Positions 1 through 7,491 are shown, numbered from the stretch's first letter. The stretch is 14,166 nt of DNA from an uncultured Clostridia bacterium (GCA_944363385.1 CALVUB010000012.1:1-14166); one strand, 5' to 3'. The notes: a model not told the origin generated them from the sequence alone. Translations and numbers: made by a program.

Positions 1-154
1 TCATAAAAGAGTTTTTTTTATGGCTCCACTTCATCTTCATTTTGAGAAAAAAGGTGTGCATGAAAACCGAATTGTCTTAGTATATATATTAATAACAATG
101 GTGCTTGGACTTTGCGTTTTTGTGGGGTATATGGCACTTTTAGGGGTGTTATGA
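1..154 (+). CDS. mraY: MraY, phospho-MurNAc-pentapeptide transferase, C-terminal end (partial)
   Basis: Only the last 50 codons are inside the window; the reading frame enters at base 2 and ends at TGA 152-154. The translation opens with HKRVFFMAPLHLHFEKKG, which matches the conserved cytoplasmic loop of MraY (family form KR-hydrophobic-MAP-hydrophobic-HHHFE). A final hydrophobic helix follows and ends in MALLGVL. MraY moves phospho-MurNAc-pentapeptide from UDP to undecaprenyl phosphate to give lipid I at the inner face of the membrane. The stop lies 1 nt before the murD ATG, and the murD SD is inside the mraY 3' end, so the two are probably translationally coupled. The central His of the family HHH triad is Leu here (HLH). 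Identity is firm from this motif, the C-terminal helix and the murD neighbour, although the catalytic aspartates are outside the window. Confidence 0.9.
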   Translation, partial: HKRVFFMAPLHLHFEKKGVHENRIVLVYILITMVLGLCVFVGYMALLGVL

Positions 155-155
155 T

Positions 156-1466
156 ATGTTAAATTTAAGAGGGAAAAGGGTTTTGGTCTATGGCATGGCC
201 TCAAGCGGGCAGTCGGCAGCGTCACTTTTGCATGAAGAAGGTGCATGTGTGAGCATTTATGATGACGGAAACAAATTTTCCTCTTTTTATAGCTACGAAA
301 AATCGCCAACGCTAAAGCAATTTGACCTTGTGGTTGTCAGTCCTGGCATAAAGGTGAGGGGCAACGATTTGATTTCTTTTTTTGTTCAAAATGGCACTCA
401 AGTTATAAGCGAACTCGACCTTGGTTTTTTGCATTGTAAAGGTAAAGTGATAGGCATCACTGGAACAAACGGCAAAACCACAGTTACAAGCTTAGTGGGC
501 GACATTTTTAAAAAAGCTGGAAAAGAAAGTTTTGTTTGTGGAAATATTGGACTTCCAATTTCAAGCGTAGCAAAAAAGACCAGCAAAAAAAGTTACGTGA
601 TAACAGAAGTGAGCAATTTTCAGTTGGAAGAATCAAAATTTTTTAATCCTGACGTGGCTTGTTTGCTAAATATTACACCTGACCATCTTGACCGACATGG
701 AAGTTTTGAAGAATATATCAGAGTAAAGAAGAAAATTTTATACAGACCCAAAAAACAAAAAGTTGTGCTAAATTATGATGATAAAATCACAAGAGAGCTG
801 TTTTTAAGCAAAAAAACACTGTATTTTTCAAAAAAAATGCTAAATAAAGGCGTTTTTATCAAAAATGGTGCAATTTATTTTAATAAAACCAAAATTATCT
901 CTTGCAGTGATATACCGCTTTTTGGTGAAAGAAATTTGGAAAACATACTTGCTTCTGTGGCAATTTCTTGCGCTTGCAAGATAAAACCGCAATATATCAA
1001 AAAGGCAATTATGCAGTTTAAAGCGCCACCGCATCGCATGGAATATCTCGGACAGGTCAATGGTGCCGATGTGTTTGACGATTCAAAAGCGACAAATATT
1101 TCAGCTTGCAAAAGTGCCATTGAGTCGCTGGGCGAGAAAAGAATTGTGCTTTTAATTGGTGGGCAAAACAAGGGCTTTAAATTTGATGAGATATTTTCGG
1201 TTGGTTATGATTTGGAGGAAGTGCTTTGTTTTGGTCAGTGCGGTCAAGAGATTTTTGACTGCGCTAGTCAATATGGTTATAGCCCAAAGCTATTTCCGAG
1301 TATGAAAGGGGCAAGTTTTTATGCAAAAGAAAGGGCGCAAAAAGGGCAAAAGATTTTGCTTGCTCCAGCCTGTGCAAGTTTTGATGAATTTTCTTCTTAT
1401 GCTGTAAGAGGAGAGGTTTTTAAGGAGATAATGCTTGGCAGTTACCAAAAAATTGAAATGCAATAG
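156..1466 (+). CDS. murD: MurD, UDP-N-acetylmuramoyl-L-alanine--D-glutamate ligase
   Basis: ATP-dependent cytoplasmic Mur ligase that adds D-glutamate to UDP-MurNAc-L-Ala. At 436 residues it is close to the usual family length (about 440-450). Visible features, in order: an N-terminal Rossmann-like domain (residues 1-95, VLVYGMASSGQSAA and VVVSPGI); the ATP P-loop GTNGKTT at 103-109; the central-domain motif NITPDHLDRHG at 172-182; HRMEYLG at 293-299; DDSKATN at 308-314; and C-terminal LLAPACASFDEF at 401-412. The ATG is 1 nt after the mraY stop, with an SD (AGGGGTG, 142-148) 7 nt upstream, which decides the start. The 3' end overlaps ftsW by 32 nt and carries the ftsW SD. No frame disruption or missing catalytic motif was seen. 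Confidence 0.97.
   Translation: MLNLRGKRVLVYGMASSGQSAASLLHEEGACVSIYDDGNKFSSFYSYEKSPTLKQFDLVVVSPGIKVRGNDLISFFVQNGTQVISELDLGFLHCKGKVIGITGTNGKTTVTSLVGDIFKKAGKESFVCGNIGLPISSVAKKTSKKSYVITEVSNFQLEESKFFNPDVACLLNITPDHLDRHGSFEEYIRVKKKILYRPKKQKVVLNYDDKITRELFLSKKTLYFSKKMLNKGVFIKNGAIYFNKTKIISCSDIPLFGERNLENILASVAISCACKIKPQYIKKAIMQFKAPPHRMEYLGQVNGADVFDDSKATNISACKSAIESLGEKRIVLLIGGQNKGFKFDEIFSVGYDLEEVLCFGQCGQEIFDCASQYGYSPKLFPSMKGASFYAKERAQKGQKILLAPACASFDEFSSYAVRGEVFKEIMLGSYQKIEMQ
1422..1437 (+). promoter_or_regulatory. Shine-Dalgarno that fixes the ftsW TTG start
   Basis: AAGGAG at 1422-1427 lies inside the murD coding sequence, 7 nt before TTG 1435-1437. The spacing is ideal, so a non-ATG start overlapping murD is preferred over any later start. 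Confidence 0.7.
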
Positions 1467-2613
1467 ACTTAATGGTTGCAATCGACAAATTTTTAAGATT
1501 GTTTTGCTTGTTTTGGCGCTTACATCTTTTGGTTGCCTTATGGTTTATAGCGCAAGTTTTTATAGTGCAGAGTATCATTATGGCAACAGCTGTTTTTTTC
1601 TGTTTAAACAGATTTTGGGTGTGGTGCTGGGCATTTTTGCTATGATTTTTTTCAGTTTTGTTGATTATCATCTTCTAAAAAAATACAAAACTTGGATTAT
1701 TGTCATTTCAATCATCTTGCTTGTGCTGGTTTTTGTTCCTGGTCTTGGCATGGAAAGCTATGGCGCAAAAAGATGGATTTCAATTTTAGGTTTTTCAATT
1801 CAACCTTCTGAAATTGCAAAATTTGCCCTTGTCATCTTTATTGCAAGCTATATGTCAGACAATCACGACAAAGTCAAAACTTTTAAAGGTCTTTTGCCAG
1901 TGCTTTGCGTGGCTGGAGTTATTTGCATTTTAACCATGCTTGAGCCAAGCATGAGCGTGACAATGTGTATAGCTTTTGTCACACTTTTTATGCTTATCAT
2001 TGGCGGAATGAGCAAAAAACATACCCTTATGTTTTCAATCCCAGCCACTGCGGTTGTGCCACTGCTTGTTGTGCTTGAACCTTACAGGCTTAGACGGCTT
2101 ATGGCATTTATTGACCCTTGGGCATCACCACAAGGCGAGGGGTTTCAATTGATACAATCGCTTTACAGTCTTGGGAGTGGTGGTTTCTTTGGTGTCGGAC
2201 TTTTCAATTCTAGGCAAAAATATCTTTTTTTGCCTTTTGCCGAGTCAGACTTTATTTTATCTATAATAGGTGAAGAGATGGGCTTTGTTGGACTTATTTT
2301 GCTGATGGGCGTTTTTCTTGCTTTAATTTACAGCCTTATTAAAATTGCACTAAATGCAAAAGACCGATTTGGTGCTATGCTCGTCTCTGGCGTGGCTTTT
2401 ATTATTGGTGTTCAAACTCTTCTAAATATTGCAGTTGTAACAGGTTCAATTCCGCCAACAGGACTTCCACTTCCTTTTATTTCAAGTGGCGGAACGTCGG
2501 TAACTGTCTTCATGGCTGGCATTGGAATATGCTTAAATGTTTTAAGGCAAAGTCAAGGGCGGGATTATAAGGTTATAAAAACTCCGCGCTTTAAAAAATC
2601 TATAAAAAATTGA
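1435..2613 (+). CDS. ftsW: FtsW/SpoVE-type SEDS peptidoglycan glycosyltransferase
   Basis: Integral membrane glycan polymerase of the SEDS family, which builds septal (or spore cortex) peptidoglycan from lipid II with a partner class B PBP. It has 392 residues with about ten hydrophobic segments. Family landmarks: GAKRWI at 110-115, PSE at 124-126, LEPSMSVT at 169-176, and the extracellular loop LPFAESDFILSIIGEE, whose Asp272 aligns with the essential Asp of FtsW/RodA. The signature PPTGLPLPFISSGG is at 340-353. The start is TTG 1435: AAGGAG (1422-1427) sits 7 nt upstream and no ATG in this frame is as well placed. It overlaps murD by 32 nt in another frame, so coupling is likely. It is next to murD, as spoVE/ftsW is in other Firmicutes, but murG does not follow. 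Sequence alone does not separate a vegetative FtsW from a sporulation SpoVE. Confidence 0.93.
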   Translation: MAVTKKLKCNRLNGCNRQIFKIVLLVLALTSFGCLMVYSASFYSAEYHYGNSCFFLFKQILGVVLGIFAMIFFSFVDYHLLKKYKTWIIVISIILLVLVFVPGLGMESYGAKRWISILGFSIQPSEIAKFALVIFIASYMSDNHDKVKTFKGLLPVLCVAGVICILTMLEPSMSVTMCIAFVTLFMLIIGGMSKKHTLMFSIPATAVVPLLVVLEPYRLRRLMAFIDPWASPQGEGFQLIQSLYSLGSGGFFGVGLFNSRQKYLFLPFAESDFILSIIGEEMGFVGLILLMGVFLALIYSLIKIALNAKDRFGAMLVSGVAFIIGVQTLLNIAVVTGSIPPTGLPLPFISSGGTSVTVFMAGIGICLNVLRQSQGRDYKVIKTPRFKKSIKN

Positions 2614-2666
2614 TTTGGATTAATTTCAAGATGATTGAGTTTATTAGCTGATTTAAAGCAAAATTT

Positions 2667-2703
2667 TTGTCAAAATTGAGGGCAAATTTTCATATATTTA
2701 ATT
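2667..2703 (+). promoter_or_regulatory. Possible murA promoter with -10 abutting the start codon
   Basis: A TATATT -10-like hexamer at 2693-2698 ends 5 nt before the murA ATG. A TTGTCA -35-like hexamer is at 2667-2672, but the spacer is 20 bp, longer than ideal, so the -35 is uncertain. No SD precedes the ATG. If the -10 is used, transcription would start at or beside the AUG, giving a leaderless mRNA. Confidence 0.35.
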
Positions 2704-3954
2704 ATGGCGAAATTTTTTATTAATGGCAAAAATAGGCTTTGTGGAGAGGTAGAACTTGACTCGGCAAAAAATGCACTTTTGCCTATTCTTGCCGCCTCTA
2801 TCATGGTGGATGGCAAGGTTACGCTTGAAAAAGCAACAGCTTATACCGATGTGGAAGCTATGTGCGATATCTTAAGAGCGCTTGGAGGAGTGGTCGTGCG
2901 CAAAGGTGACAACCTTGAAATCGACTGCTCTATGCTTGATAAATGCGAGGTCTCCCATATACTTGCAAGCCCTGTCAGGTCCTCAATTTTCACTTTGGGA
3001 CCTTTGCTTGCCAGACTTGGCAAGGCAAAAGTTGCCTATCCTGGCGGTTGCGACATTGGCTTAAGACCGATTGACATTCACCTTTCTTCTTTAAGGCAAC
3101 TTGGCTGTAAAATTGTTGAAAAAAATGGCTATATTTACGCAGAGAAGGGCAAGCCTTTGACAAGGGAGGTGTTTTTGCCATTTCAAAGCGTGGGAGCAAC
3201 TGAAAACATTATGATGTTTTGTTCGCTTTTGCCTGGTAAGAGCAAAATTTATAATTCAGCAAAAGAGCCAGAAATTGTTGACCTTGCAAATTTTTTAAAT
3301 TGTTGTGGCGCAAAAATTGAAGGCTCGGGCAGTGATGTTATCACCATAACTGGTGTTGAGAATCTTGAGGGGTGCAACTATCGTGCAATTTCAGACCGCA
3401 TTGAATGTGGAACTTTTATGATTGGCGTGGCAATGACAGGAGGCGAGGCAAAATTTGCAAATGCAGTTTCAAAACACAACAGCGCGCTGATTGAAAAGCT
3501 TAAAAGTTGTGGCTGTCTTATCAAAGAAGGTGAAGATGAAATTTTTTTGTCAGCACCAAAAAGGCTGGAGAGTTTTGTTGAGCTTGAAACAGCCGTTTAT
3601 CCTGGTTTTCCGACAGACCTTCAACCGCAAATGGTGGCACTCGGCTCTGTGTCAAAGGGCTGTTCTTTGGTGATTGAAAATGTGTTTGAAAATCGTTTTG
3701 CCTATGTTGGCGAACTTTTAAAAATGGGCTGTGACATAAGGTTTAAATCTTCAATTTGCATTATTCGTGGCAAGGATAGAATTTTTGGAGCGGATGTTGT
3801 TTCAACTGACTTGCGAGGCGGAGCTTCTTTGGTGCTTGCGGGGCTAGTTTGTGAAGGCTATACCACAATATCCCGAGTGGAATTTATTGACCGAGGCTAT
3901 TTTCATCTTGAAGATAAACTCGCTAGGCTTGGCGCAGATATAAAAAGAATTTAA
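2704..3954 (+). CDS. murA: MurA, UDP-N-acetylglucosamine 1-carboxyvinyltransferase
   Basis: First committed step of peptidoglycan synthesis: transfers enolpyruvate from PEP to UDP-GlcNAc in the cytoplasm. It has 416 residues, the normal length. Key residues are in place: Lys22 in DSAKNALLP; the loop YPGGCDIGLRPIDIH with the PEP-binding Cys116 (Cys115 in E. coli), so fosfomycin sensitivity is expected; Asp305 in GFPTDLQPQ; and RGGASLVLAGL near 371-381. The inside-out alpha/beta barrel halves correspond to about 20-230 with the termini, and 231-400. The start MAKFFINGKNRLCGEV matches the family N-terminus, yet no SD precedes it. It lies 90 bp after ftsW and before ftsQ, a slot that holds murG, murA or murB in related clusters. 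A second murA copy elsewhere is common in Firmicutes and cannot be judged here. Confidence 0.97.
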   Translation: MAKFFINGKNRLCGEVELDSAKNALLPILAASIMVDGKVTLEKATAYTDVEAMCDILRALGGVVVRKGDNLEIDCSMLDKCEVSHILASPVRSSIFTLGPLLARLGKAKVAYPGGCDIGLRPIDIHLSSLRQLGCKIVEKNGYIYAEKGKPLTREVFLPFQSVGATENIMMFCSLLPGKSKIYNSAKEPEIVDLANFLNCCGAKIEGSGSDVITITGVENLEGCNYRAISDRIECGTFMIGVAMTGGEAKFANAVSKHNSALIEKLKSCGCLIKEGEDEIFLSAPKRLESFVELETAVYPGFPTDLQPQMVALGSVSKGCSLVIENVFENRFAYVGELLKMGCDIRFKSSICIIRGKDRIFGADVVSTDLRGGASLVLAGLVCEGYTTISRVEFIDRGYFHLEDKLARLGADIKRI

Positions 3955-3972
3955 TTTTTTTGCTATTTTTTC

Positions 3973-4009
3973 TTGTTTTTACAGTAAAAATACATTAAAA
4001 TATCACTAT
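3973..4009 (+). promoter_or_regulatory. Sigma-A-like promoter for ftsQ, leaderless geometry
   Basis: -35 TTGTTT (3973-3978), a 17-bp spacer and -10 TAAAAT (3996-4001). The ftsQ ATG begins 8 nt after the -10, so the predicted transcription start is at or 1-2 nt before the AUG. The 3991-4010 segment recurs with one mismatch at 4930-4949 before ftsA. Confidence 0.6.
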
Positions 4010-4861
4010 ATGAGCAAAAAAAGTAAAAAAATTATCATTTCGCTTTCTGTTGTTGTGGCGCTGATTGTAATTATTGTGGCGCTTTCTTTTACCGTTTTCT
4101 CGCTCAAAAAAGTAGAAATAGACTATCGAACTTCTCATAAAAATATAACCCTGTCTGAAAAAGAACTTGTTGAAGGGGGAGATTTTTCTTTTGGAGCCAG
4201 TGTGTTTTTCCATGGCAAGAATGGTTATATTGAAAAAATCGAGAGCCTTTCGCCTTATATCGAAGTGGTCAACATTGAAACAGTTTTTCCTTCAACTTTT
4301 GTTGTTCATATCGCAGAAAGGCAAGAGGTATACGCCTTTGCCTATAAAAATTCCACTTTTATTACCGACCAAAACTTGCGAATACTTAGAGAAGAAGAAA
4401 ATTTTGTTTCATATCGTGAAAATGCTATGCTTTTTGAAGGTGGTTTGATTGCGGAAAATGACTACCAAGTGGGTGACTATCTTCAGATTGAAAATTTTAT
4501 TGATATTTATACTTCTCTTTTTGAGTGTAATAGAACCTTAACTGAGCAGAGGGCGCTTATCTGTTCAATAGAGCTTTTGAGCGAATATGATGAAAACATA
4601 AAACAAACTCAAGTTACGGCCATTTTAAAGTTGTTTGGTGGACAAACTGTGCAGATAAAAAATGCAACTTATGGTCTAAAATACAAACTCAACATGTTTC
4701 TTTCTGTCTATTCAAATTTATACTCACTTATTGGTCAAGAGATTGCTTCTGGTGGAGTTTGGACTGAAGAGCTTATCGACAGTTGCACAATTATTGTAAA
4801 CAACTTCTATAACTATACCGAACATAACGAAACAGAGTGTTATTTCAACATTTTACCATAA
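4010..4861 (+). CDS. ftsQ: FtsQ/DivIB cell division protein with POTRA domain
   Basis: Bitopic divisome protein that links the cytoplasmic ring to septal wall synthesis with FtsL/DivIC. It has 283 residues: a basic N-terminus (MSKKSKK), one transmembrane helix at about 8-31, then an extracytoplasmic POTRA domain at about 32-110. The POTRA has the characteristic pattern SLSPYIEVVNIETVFPSTFVVHIAERQEVYAF (residues 79-110). A beta-domain of weak similarity follows to the C-terminus. The family is poorly conserved, so the call rests on topology, the POTRA signature and the position between murA and ftsA/ftsZ. There is no SD before the ATG, and a promoter abuts it. A strong terminator follows 17 nt after the stop. 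Because the organism appears to sporulate, the name divIB is equally suitable. Confidence 0.85.
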   Translation: MSKKSKKIIISLSVVVALIVIIVALSFTVFSLKKVEIDYRTSHKNITLSEKELVEGGDFSFGASVFFHGKNGYIEKIESLSPYIEVVNIETVFPSTFVVHIAERQEVYAFAYKNSTFITDQNLRILREEENFVSYRENAMLFEGGLIAENDYQVGDYLQIENFIDIYTSLFECNRTLTEQRALICSIELLSEYDENIKQTQVTAILKLFGGQTVQIKNATYGLKYKLNMFLSVYSNLYSLIGQEIASGGVWTEELIDSCTIIVNNFYNYTEHNETECYFNILP

Positions 4862-4878
4862 AAAAGAGGTGAACATTT

Positions 4879-4908
4879 GGACAAATTTTTTCGATTTGTC
4901 CTTTTTTT
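4879..4908 (+). terminator. Intrinsic terminator after ftsQ
   Basis: Perfect 8-bp stem GGACAAAT (4879-4886) / ATTTGTCC (4894-4901) with a 7-nt loop, followed by seven T's (4902-4908). It separates ftsQ from ftsA; the ftsA promoter begins only 3 nt later. Confidence 0.9.
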
Positions 4909-4911
4909 AGT

Positions 4912-4950
4912 TTGACATTATGGGTTTTATATATTAAAATATCACTATAA
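4912..4950 (+). promoter_or_regulatory. Strong sigma-A-like promoter for ftsA
   Basis: Consensus -35 TTGACA (4912-4917), a 17-bp spacer and -10 TAAAAT (4935-4940). The predicted start is at about 4947-4949, a few nt before an ATG at 4951. Bases 4933-4949 are identical to 3994-4010 at the ftsQ promoter. Confidence 0.8.
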
Positions 4951-4992
4951 ATGCACATGTGCGCACATTTTATTTTGTTGGTGGTCTTATGA
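4951..4992 (+). CDS. Possible leader peptide overlapping the ftsA start
   Basis: A 13-codon frame (MHMCAHFILLVVL) begins at the first ATG downstream of the strong ftsA promoter, almost at the predicted 5' end. It ends at TGA 4990-4992, overlapping the ftsA ATG (4989-4991) in an ATGA arrangement. This geometry suits a leaderless upstream frame that delivers ribosomes to ftsA, whose own SD is weak. The peptide itself is not recognised. The frame could also be chance, since it is short and has no coding statistics to test. Confidence 0.3.
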   Translation: MHMCAHFILLVVL

Positions 4993-6104
4993 AAAAAGAA
5001 AAGGTTTTGGTTTTTGAACTTGGCTCTTCCGCTTTGCGCGCAATGCTTGCGGGGCGGGGACTTAATAACACTTTTGTTGTCAAAGCATACAAAGAAATTG
5101 CTTATGATGGTTTTTATGAAGGCAAATTTCTTGAACCTGAAAAATTGACAACAATTTTTTCTCAAGTGATTTCTGAATTTGACTGCAAAGAAGAAGACAC
5201 AAAAAAGGTGTTTATCGGTGTGCCTGCTGAGTTTTCTTCTGTCAGCACAACCACGGTTTCTTTCAATCTTGGCAACAGAAGAAAGGTGAAAAGGCAAGAC
5301 ATTGACGAACTTTTCTATATGGCAAGTGAAAAAGCCAAAGACAGAAACGTTGAAATTTTGTCGGTGAGCGCTCTTTCTTATCTGCTTGATGAGGGCAGAA
5401 CTTCAATTGACCCAGTTGGCGAGAATGCCATTTCAATTTCGGCAAACCTTTCAATCATCTATGCAAACCGCACCTTTATCGAACTTTTCAACAAAATTGT
5501 TTCAGCCAACGAGTTTGAGTCGGTGGAATATATCTCAGAGCCTCTCGCTCAGGCTTTGTATGTTGTCAGCAAAGAGGAAAGAGAAGAGCCTTGTCTTATT
5601 ATTGATGTTGGAGACTTAACGACAAGCGCTTCATTTGTCAAAGGTGAGGGCTTAAGCAATATGGCCAGTTTTTCGCGAGGCGGTGGCTTTATCACAAATG
5701 ACCTTTCTGAAGCTTTTGACCTTACAATAAGCGAAGCTGAAAGGCTTAAAAGTCAAATTATACTTTCGCTTAAGGGCAGAAACAGTGATTATTATGACTT
5801 AACTACCGACCTAGGAAAAACCATTAAAATTCCGCTAAACAGCGCCAATGAGATTGTCTCTTTCCGCATTGAAGAAATTGCTCAAGCTGTTTCAAAATGT
5901 GTTCAACTGTTTTCTAAAAACTATATAAATTATCTGCCTGTATATTTAACGGGCGCTGGAATTAGCAAAATTAAAGGCGGGCGCGACTTTCTTGCCAAAT
6001 GCCTCGGCAGAAATGTCAAGTATGGCGTTCCACCACTTCCAGCAAAGGATAAGCCAGAACTTGCGTCAATTTATTCACTTGTCAACTCTGCACTAGGTCA
6101 ATAA
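4989..6104 (+). CDS. ftsA: Divergent FtsA-like actin-fold division protein
   Basis: Actin-like partner that normally tethers FtsZ to the membrane and recruits the divisome. From ATG 4989 it has 371 residues: phosphate-1 loop VFELGSS (8-14), a 1C/SHS2-type insert at about 80-165, the segment YISEPLAQA (181-189), phosphate-2 loop IIDVGDLTTS (204-213), SRGGGFITNDLSEAF (229-243) and adenosine loop VYLTGAGISKIKGG (318-331). Oddities: the family phosphate-1 Asp is Glu, phosphate 2 is DVGDLTTS rather than DIGGGTTD, and the protein stops right after subdomain 2A (SLVNSALGQ) with no linker or amphipathic membrane helix. A GTG at 4959 would add ten residues (MRTFYFVGGL), but the family N-terminus fits 4989. 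The only SD is a weak GGTGG (4980-4984). Position directly before ftsZ supports FtsA over other actin-like families such as PilM or EutJ. Confidence 0.82.
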   Translation: MKKEKVLVFELGSSALRAMLAGRGLNNTFVVKAYKEIAYDGFYEGKFLEPEKLTTIFSQVISEFDCKEEDTKKVFIGVPAEFSSVSTTTVSFNLGNRRKVKRQDIDELFYMASEKAKDRNVEILSVSALSYLLDEGRTSIDPVGENAISISANLSIIYANRTFIELFNKIVSANEFESVEYISEPLAQALYVVSKEEREEPCLIIDVGDLTTSASFVKGEGLSNMASFSRGGGFITNDLSEAFDLTISEAERLKSQIILSLKGRNSDYYDLTTDLGKTIKIPLNSANEIVSFRIEEIAQAVSKCVQLFSKNYINYLPVYLTGAGISKIKGGRDFLAKCLGRNVKYGVPPLPAKDKPELASIYSLVNSALGQ

Positions 6105-6169
6105 AAATGTATAAATTACAAAAAAAATGAAAATTTATGCATTTTATCAAAAAAATTTGCGCTAAACGA

Positions 6170-6198
6170 TTGCAAAATTTTGAAAGTTGTATTACAAT
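6170..6198 (+). promoter_or_regulatory. Sigma-A-like promoter for ftsZ
   Basis: -35 TTGCAA (6170-6175), a 17-bp spacer and -10 TACAAT (6193-6198). It gives a leader of about 22 nt carrying SD AAAGGGG (6214-6220) before the ftsZ ATG at 6227. It lies in the 122-bp gap after ftsA. Confidence 0.7.
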
Positions 6199-6226
6199 AG
6201 GAGTAAGTAACTGAAAGGGGTGAACT

Positions 6227-7417
6227 ATGGATAATGATATGATGAGAACTGCTGTTGCCAAAATAAAGGTGGTTGGTGTCGGTGGTGGCGGAAACAATGC
6301 TGTCAACAGAATGATTGACGCAGGCGTTTCTTCTGCTGAATTTGTTGCTGTCAACACTGATAAACAATCTCTTCTTATCAGCAAGGCAGAAACAAGGCTT
6401 CAAATTGGTGAAAGGTTGACAGGTGGGCTTGGCGCTGGCGCTAAACCTGAAATAGGACAAAAAGCTGCTGAAGAGAGCAAAGCTTCAATCACTGATATGC
6501 TTAAAGGCACAAACATGCTTTTCATTACCGCAGGTATGGGTGGCGGAACTGGAACTGGAGCTGCTCCTGTTATTGCTCAAATTGCAAAAGAGATGGGCAT
6601 TTTGACTGTTGCGGTTATCACAAAGCCTTTTGCTTTTGAAGGTCCAATCAGAGCAAAAAATGCTGATGAAGGCTTGGAGAACCTTAGAAAATATGTTGAT
6701 TCGCTTGTTGTTATACCAAACGAAAAACTCTTGCAAATCGTTCCTAAGAAAACTCCACTGTCTGAAAGTTTCAGATTTGCTGATGATGTGCTTAGACAAG
6801 GCGTGCAAGGCATAAGCGACCTTATCGTTTATCCAGGTCTAATCAACCTTGACTTTGCCGATGTTACAACAATTATGAAAGACAAAGGGCTTGCTCATAT
6901 GGGTATTGGTTATGGCTCAGGTGATAACAAGGCGCTTGATGCTGTAAAACAGGCCGTTGCATCACCTCTTCTTGAGACAACTATTGAAGGGGCAACAGGA
7001 CTTCTTATCAACATCAAAGGCGGAGATGACCTTACTCAAGACGATGTAAACGAAGCGGCATCTCTTGTAAGAGAGGTGGTTGATTCCTCTTGCAACATTA
7101 TTCTTGGAACAAGCATTGACCCAAATATGCATGACGAGGTTGAGATAACTTTGATTGCAACAGGCTTTAAAAATGGTGAAGACAAAGAAAAGAAAGACAG
7201 TGCTATGGAAGGCGCTCGTTCAATTGGAAATATGGGACAGAAAGAGCCTAGCGCAAGAAGTCTTTTCTCAGGTTACATACAAAGAGAGAAGGAAGAAGAA
7301 ATGGCAAATCCAAATGTCTCAATTGGAAGAGCAAGCGAAGATAAAACTTCTTCACGGGTTGATATTTCGTCAAATGTTCCACCATGGATTGAAAAACTCA
7401 GAAGAAACAAGAAATAA
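6227..7417 (+). CDS. ftsZ: FtsZ, tubulin-like cell division GTPase
   Basis: Polymerises at mid-cell (and at polar sites in sporulation) into the Z-ring. It has 396 residues. GTP-binding features: [11 protein letters not shown] (19-29), NTDKQSL (43-49), the tubulin signature GGGTGTG (105-111) and [13 protein letters not shown] (137-149). The catalytic T7 loop NLDFADV is at 207-213, with Asn207, Asp209 and Asp212 at the same numbers as in E. coli. After about residue 318 comes a charged variable linker, then the conserved C-terminal peptide [18 protein letters not shown], which normally docks FtsA, SepF or EzrA. SD AAAGGGG is 6 nt before the ATG. It has its own promoter and an intrinsic terminator after the stop, so it is probably transcribed largely on its own. 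Confidence 0.98.
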   Translation: MDNDMMRTAVAKIKVVGVGGGGNNAVNRMIDAGVSSAEFVAVNTDKQSLLISKAETRLQIGERLTGGLGAGAKPEIGQKAAEESKASITDMLKGTNMLFITAGMGGGTGTGAAPVIAQIAKEMGILTVAVITKPFAFEGPIRAKNADEGLENLRKYVDSLVVIPNEKLLQIVPKKTPLSESFRFADDVLRQGVQGISDLIVYPGLINLDFADVTTIMKDKGLAHMGIGYGSGDNKALDAVKQAVASPLLETTIEGATGLLINIKGGDDLTQDDVNEAASLVREVVDSSCNIILGTSIDPNMHDEVEITLIATGFKNGEDKEKKDSAMEGARSIGNMGQKEPSARSLFSGYIQREKEEEMANPNVSIGRASEDKTSSRVDISSNVPPWIEKLRRNKK

Positions 7418-7424
7418 AAACAAA

Positions 7425-7448
7425 CAGGCAAATTTTTGCCTGCTTTTT
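7425..7448 (+). terminator. Intrinsic terminator after ftsZ
   Basis: Stem CAGGCAA (7425-7431) / TTGCCTG (7436-7442) with a short T-rich loop, followed by C and five T's. It begins 7 nt after the ftsZ stop and closes the division-gene section. Confidence 0.85.
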
Positions 7449-7491
7449 ATGAGTTTGGCATTCAATTGATCTAATCATAAACAAAGACTAT

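Noticed and set aside
37-309. Minus-strand frame over the mraY-murD junction
   Set aside because: Shadow of two firmly identified genes on the other strand; no initiation signals.
4878-4916. Short TTG-initiated frame after an AAGAGGTG sequence downstream of ftsQ
   Set aside because: It lies within the intrinsic terminator, with low-complexity Phe/Leu codons. Better explained as terminator sequence.
4959-4988. Extended ftsA start at GTG 4959
   Set aside because: It adds ten residues absent from the family N-terminus and has no SD. ATG 4989 puts the phosphate-1 loop at the usual distance from the start. It is kept only as an alternative.
4845-5297. 150-codon minus-strand frame over the ftsQ-ftsA gap
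   Set aside because: It crosses the terminator and promoter and the real ftsA coding region; composition is Lys/Phe-rich, no domain is recognised, and there is no SD.
6105-6169. Possible terminator hairpin after ftsA
   Set aside because: Only weak A/T pairings with long loops were found and there was no clear stem followed by a T run, so it was not called.
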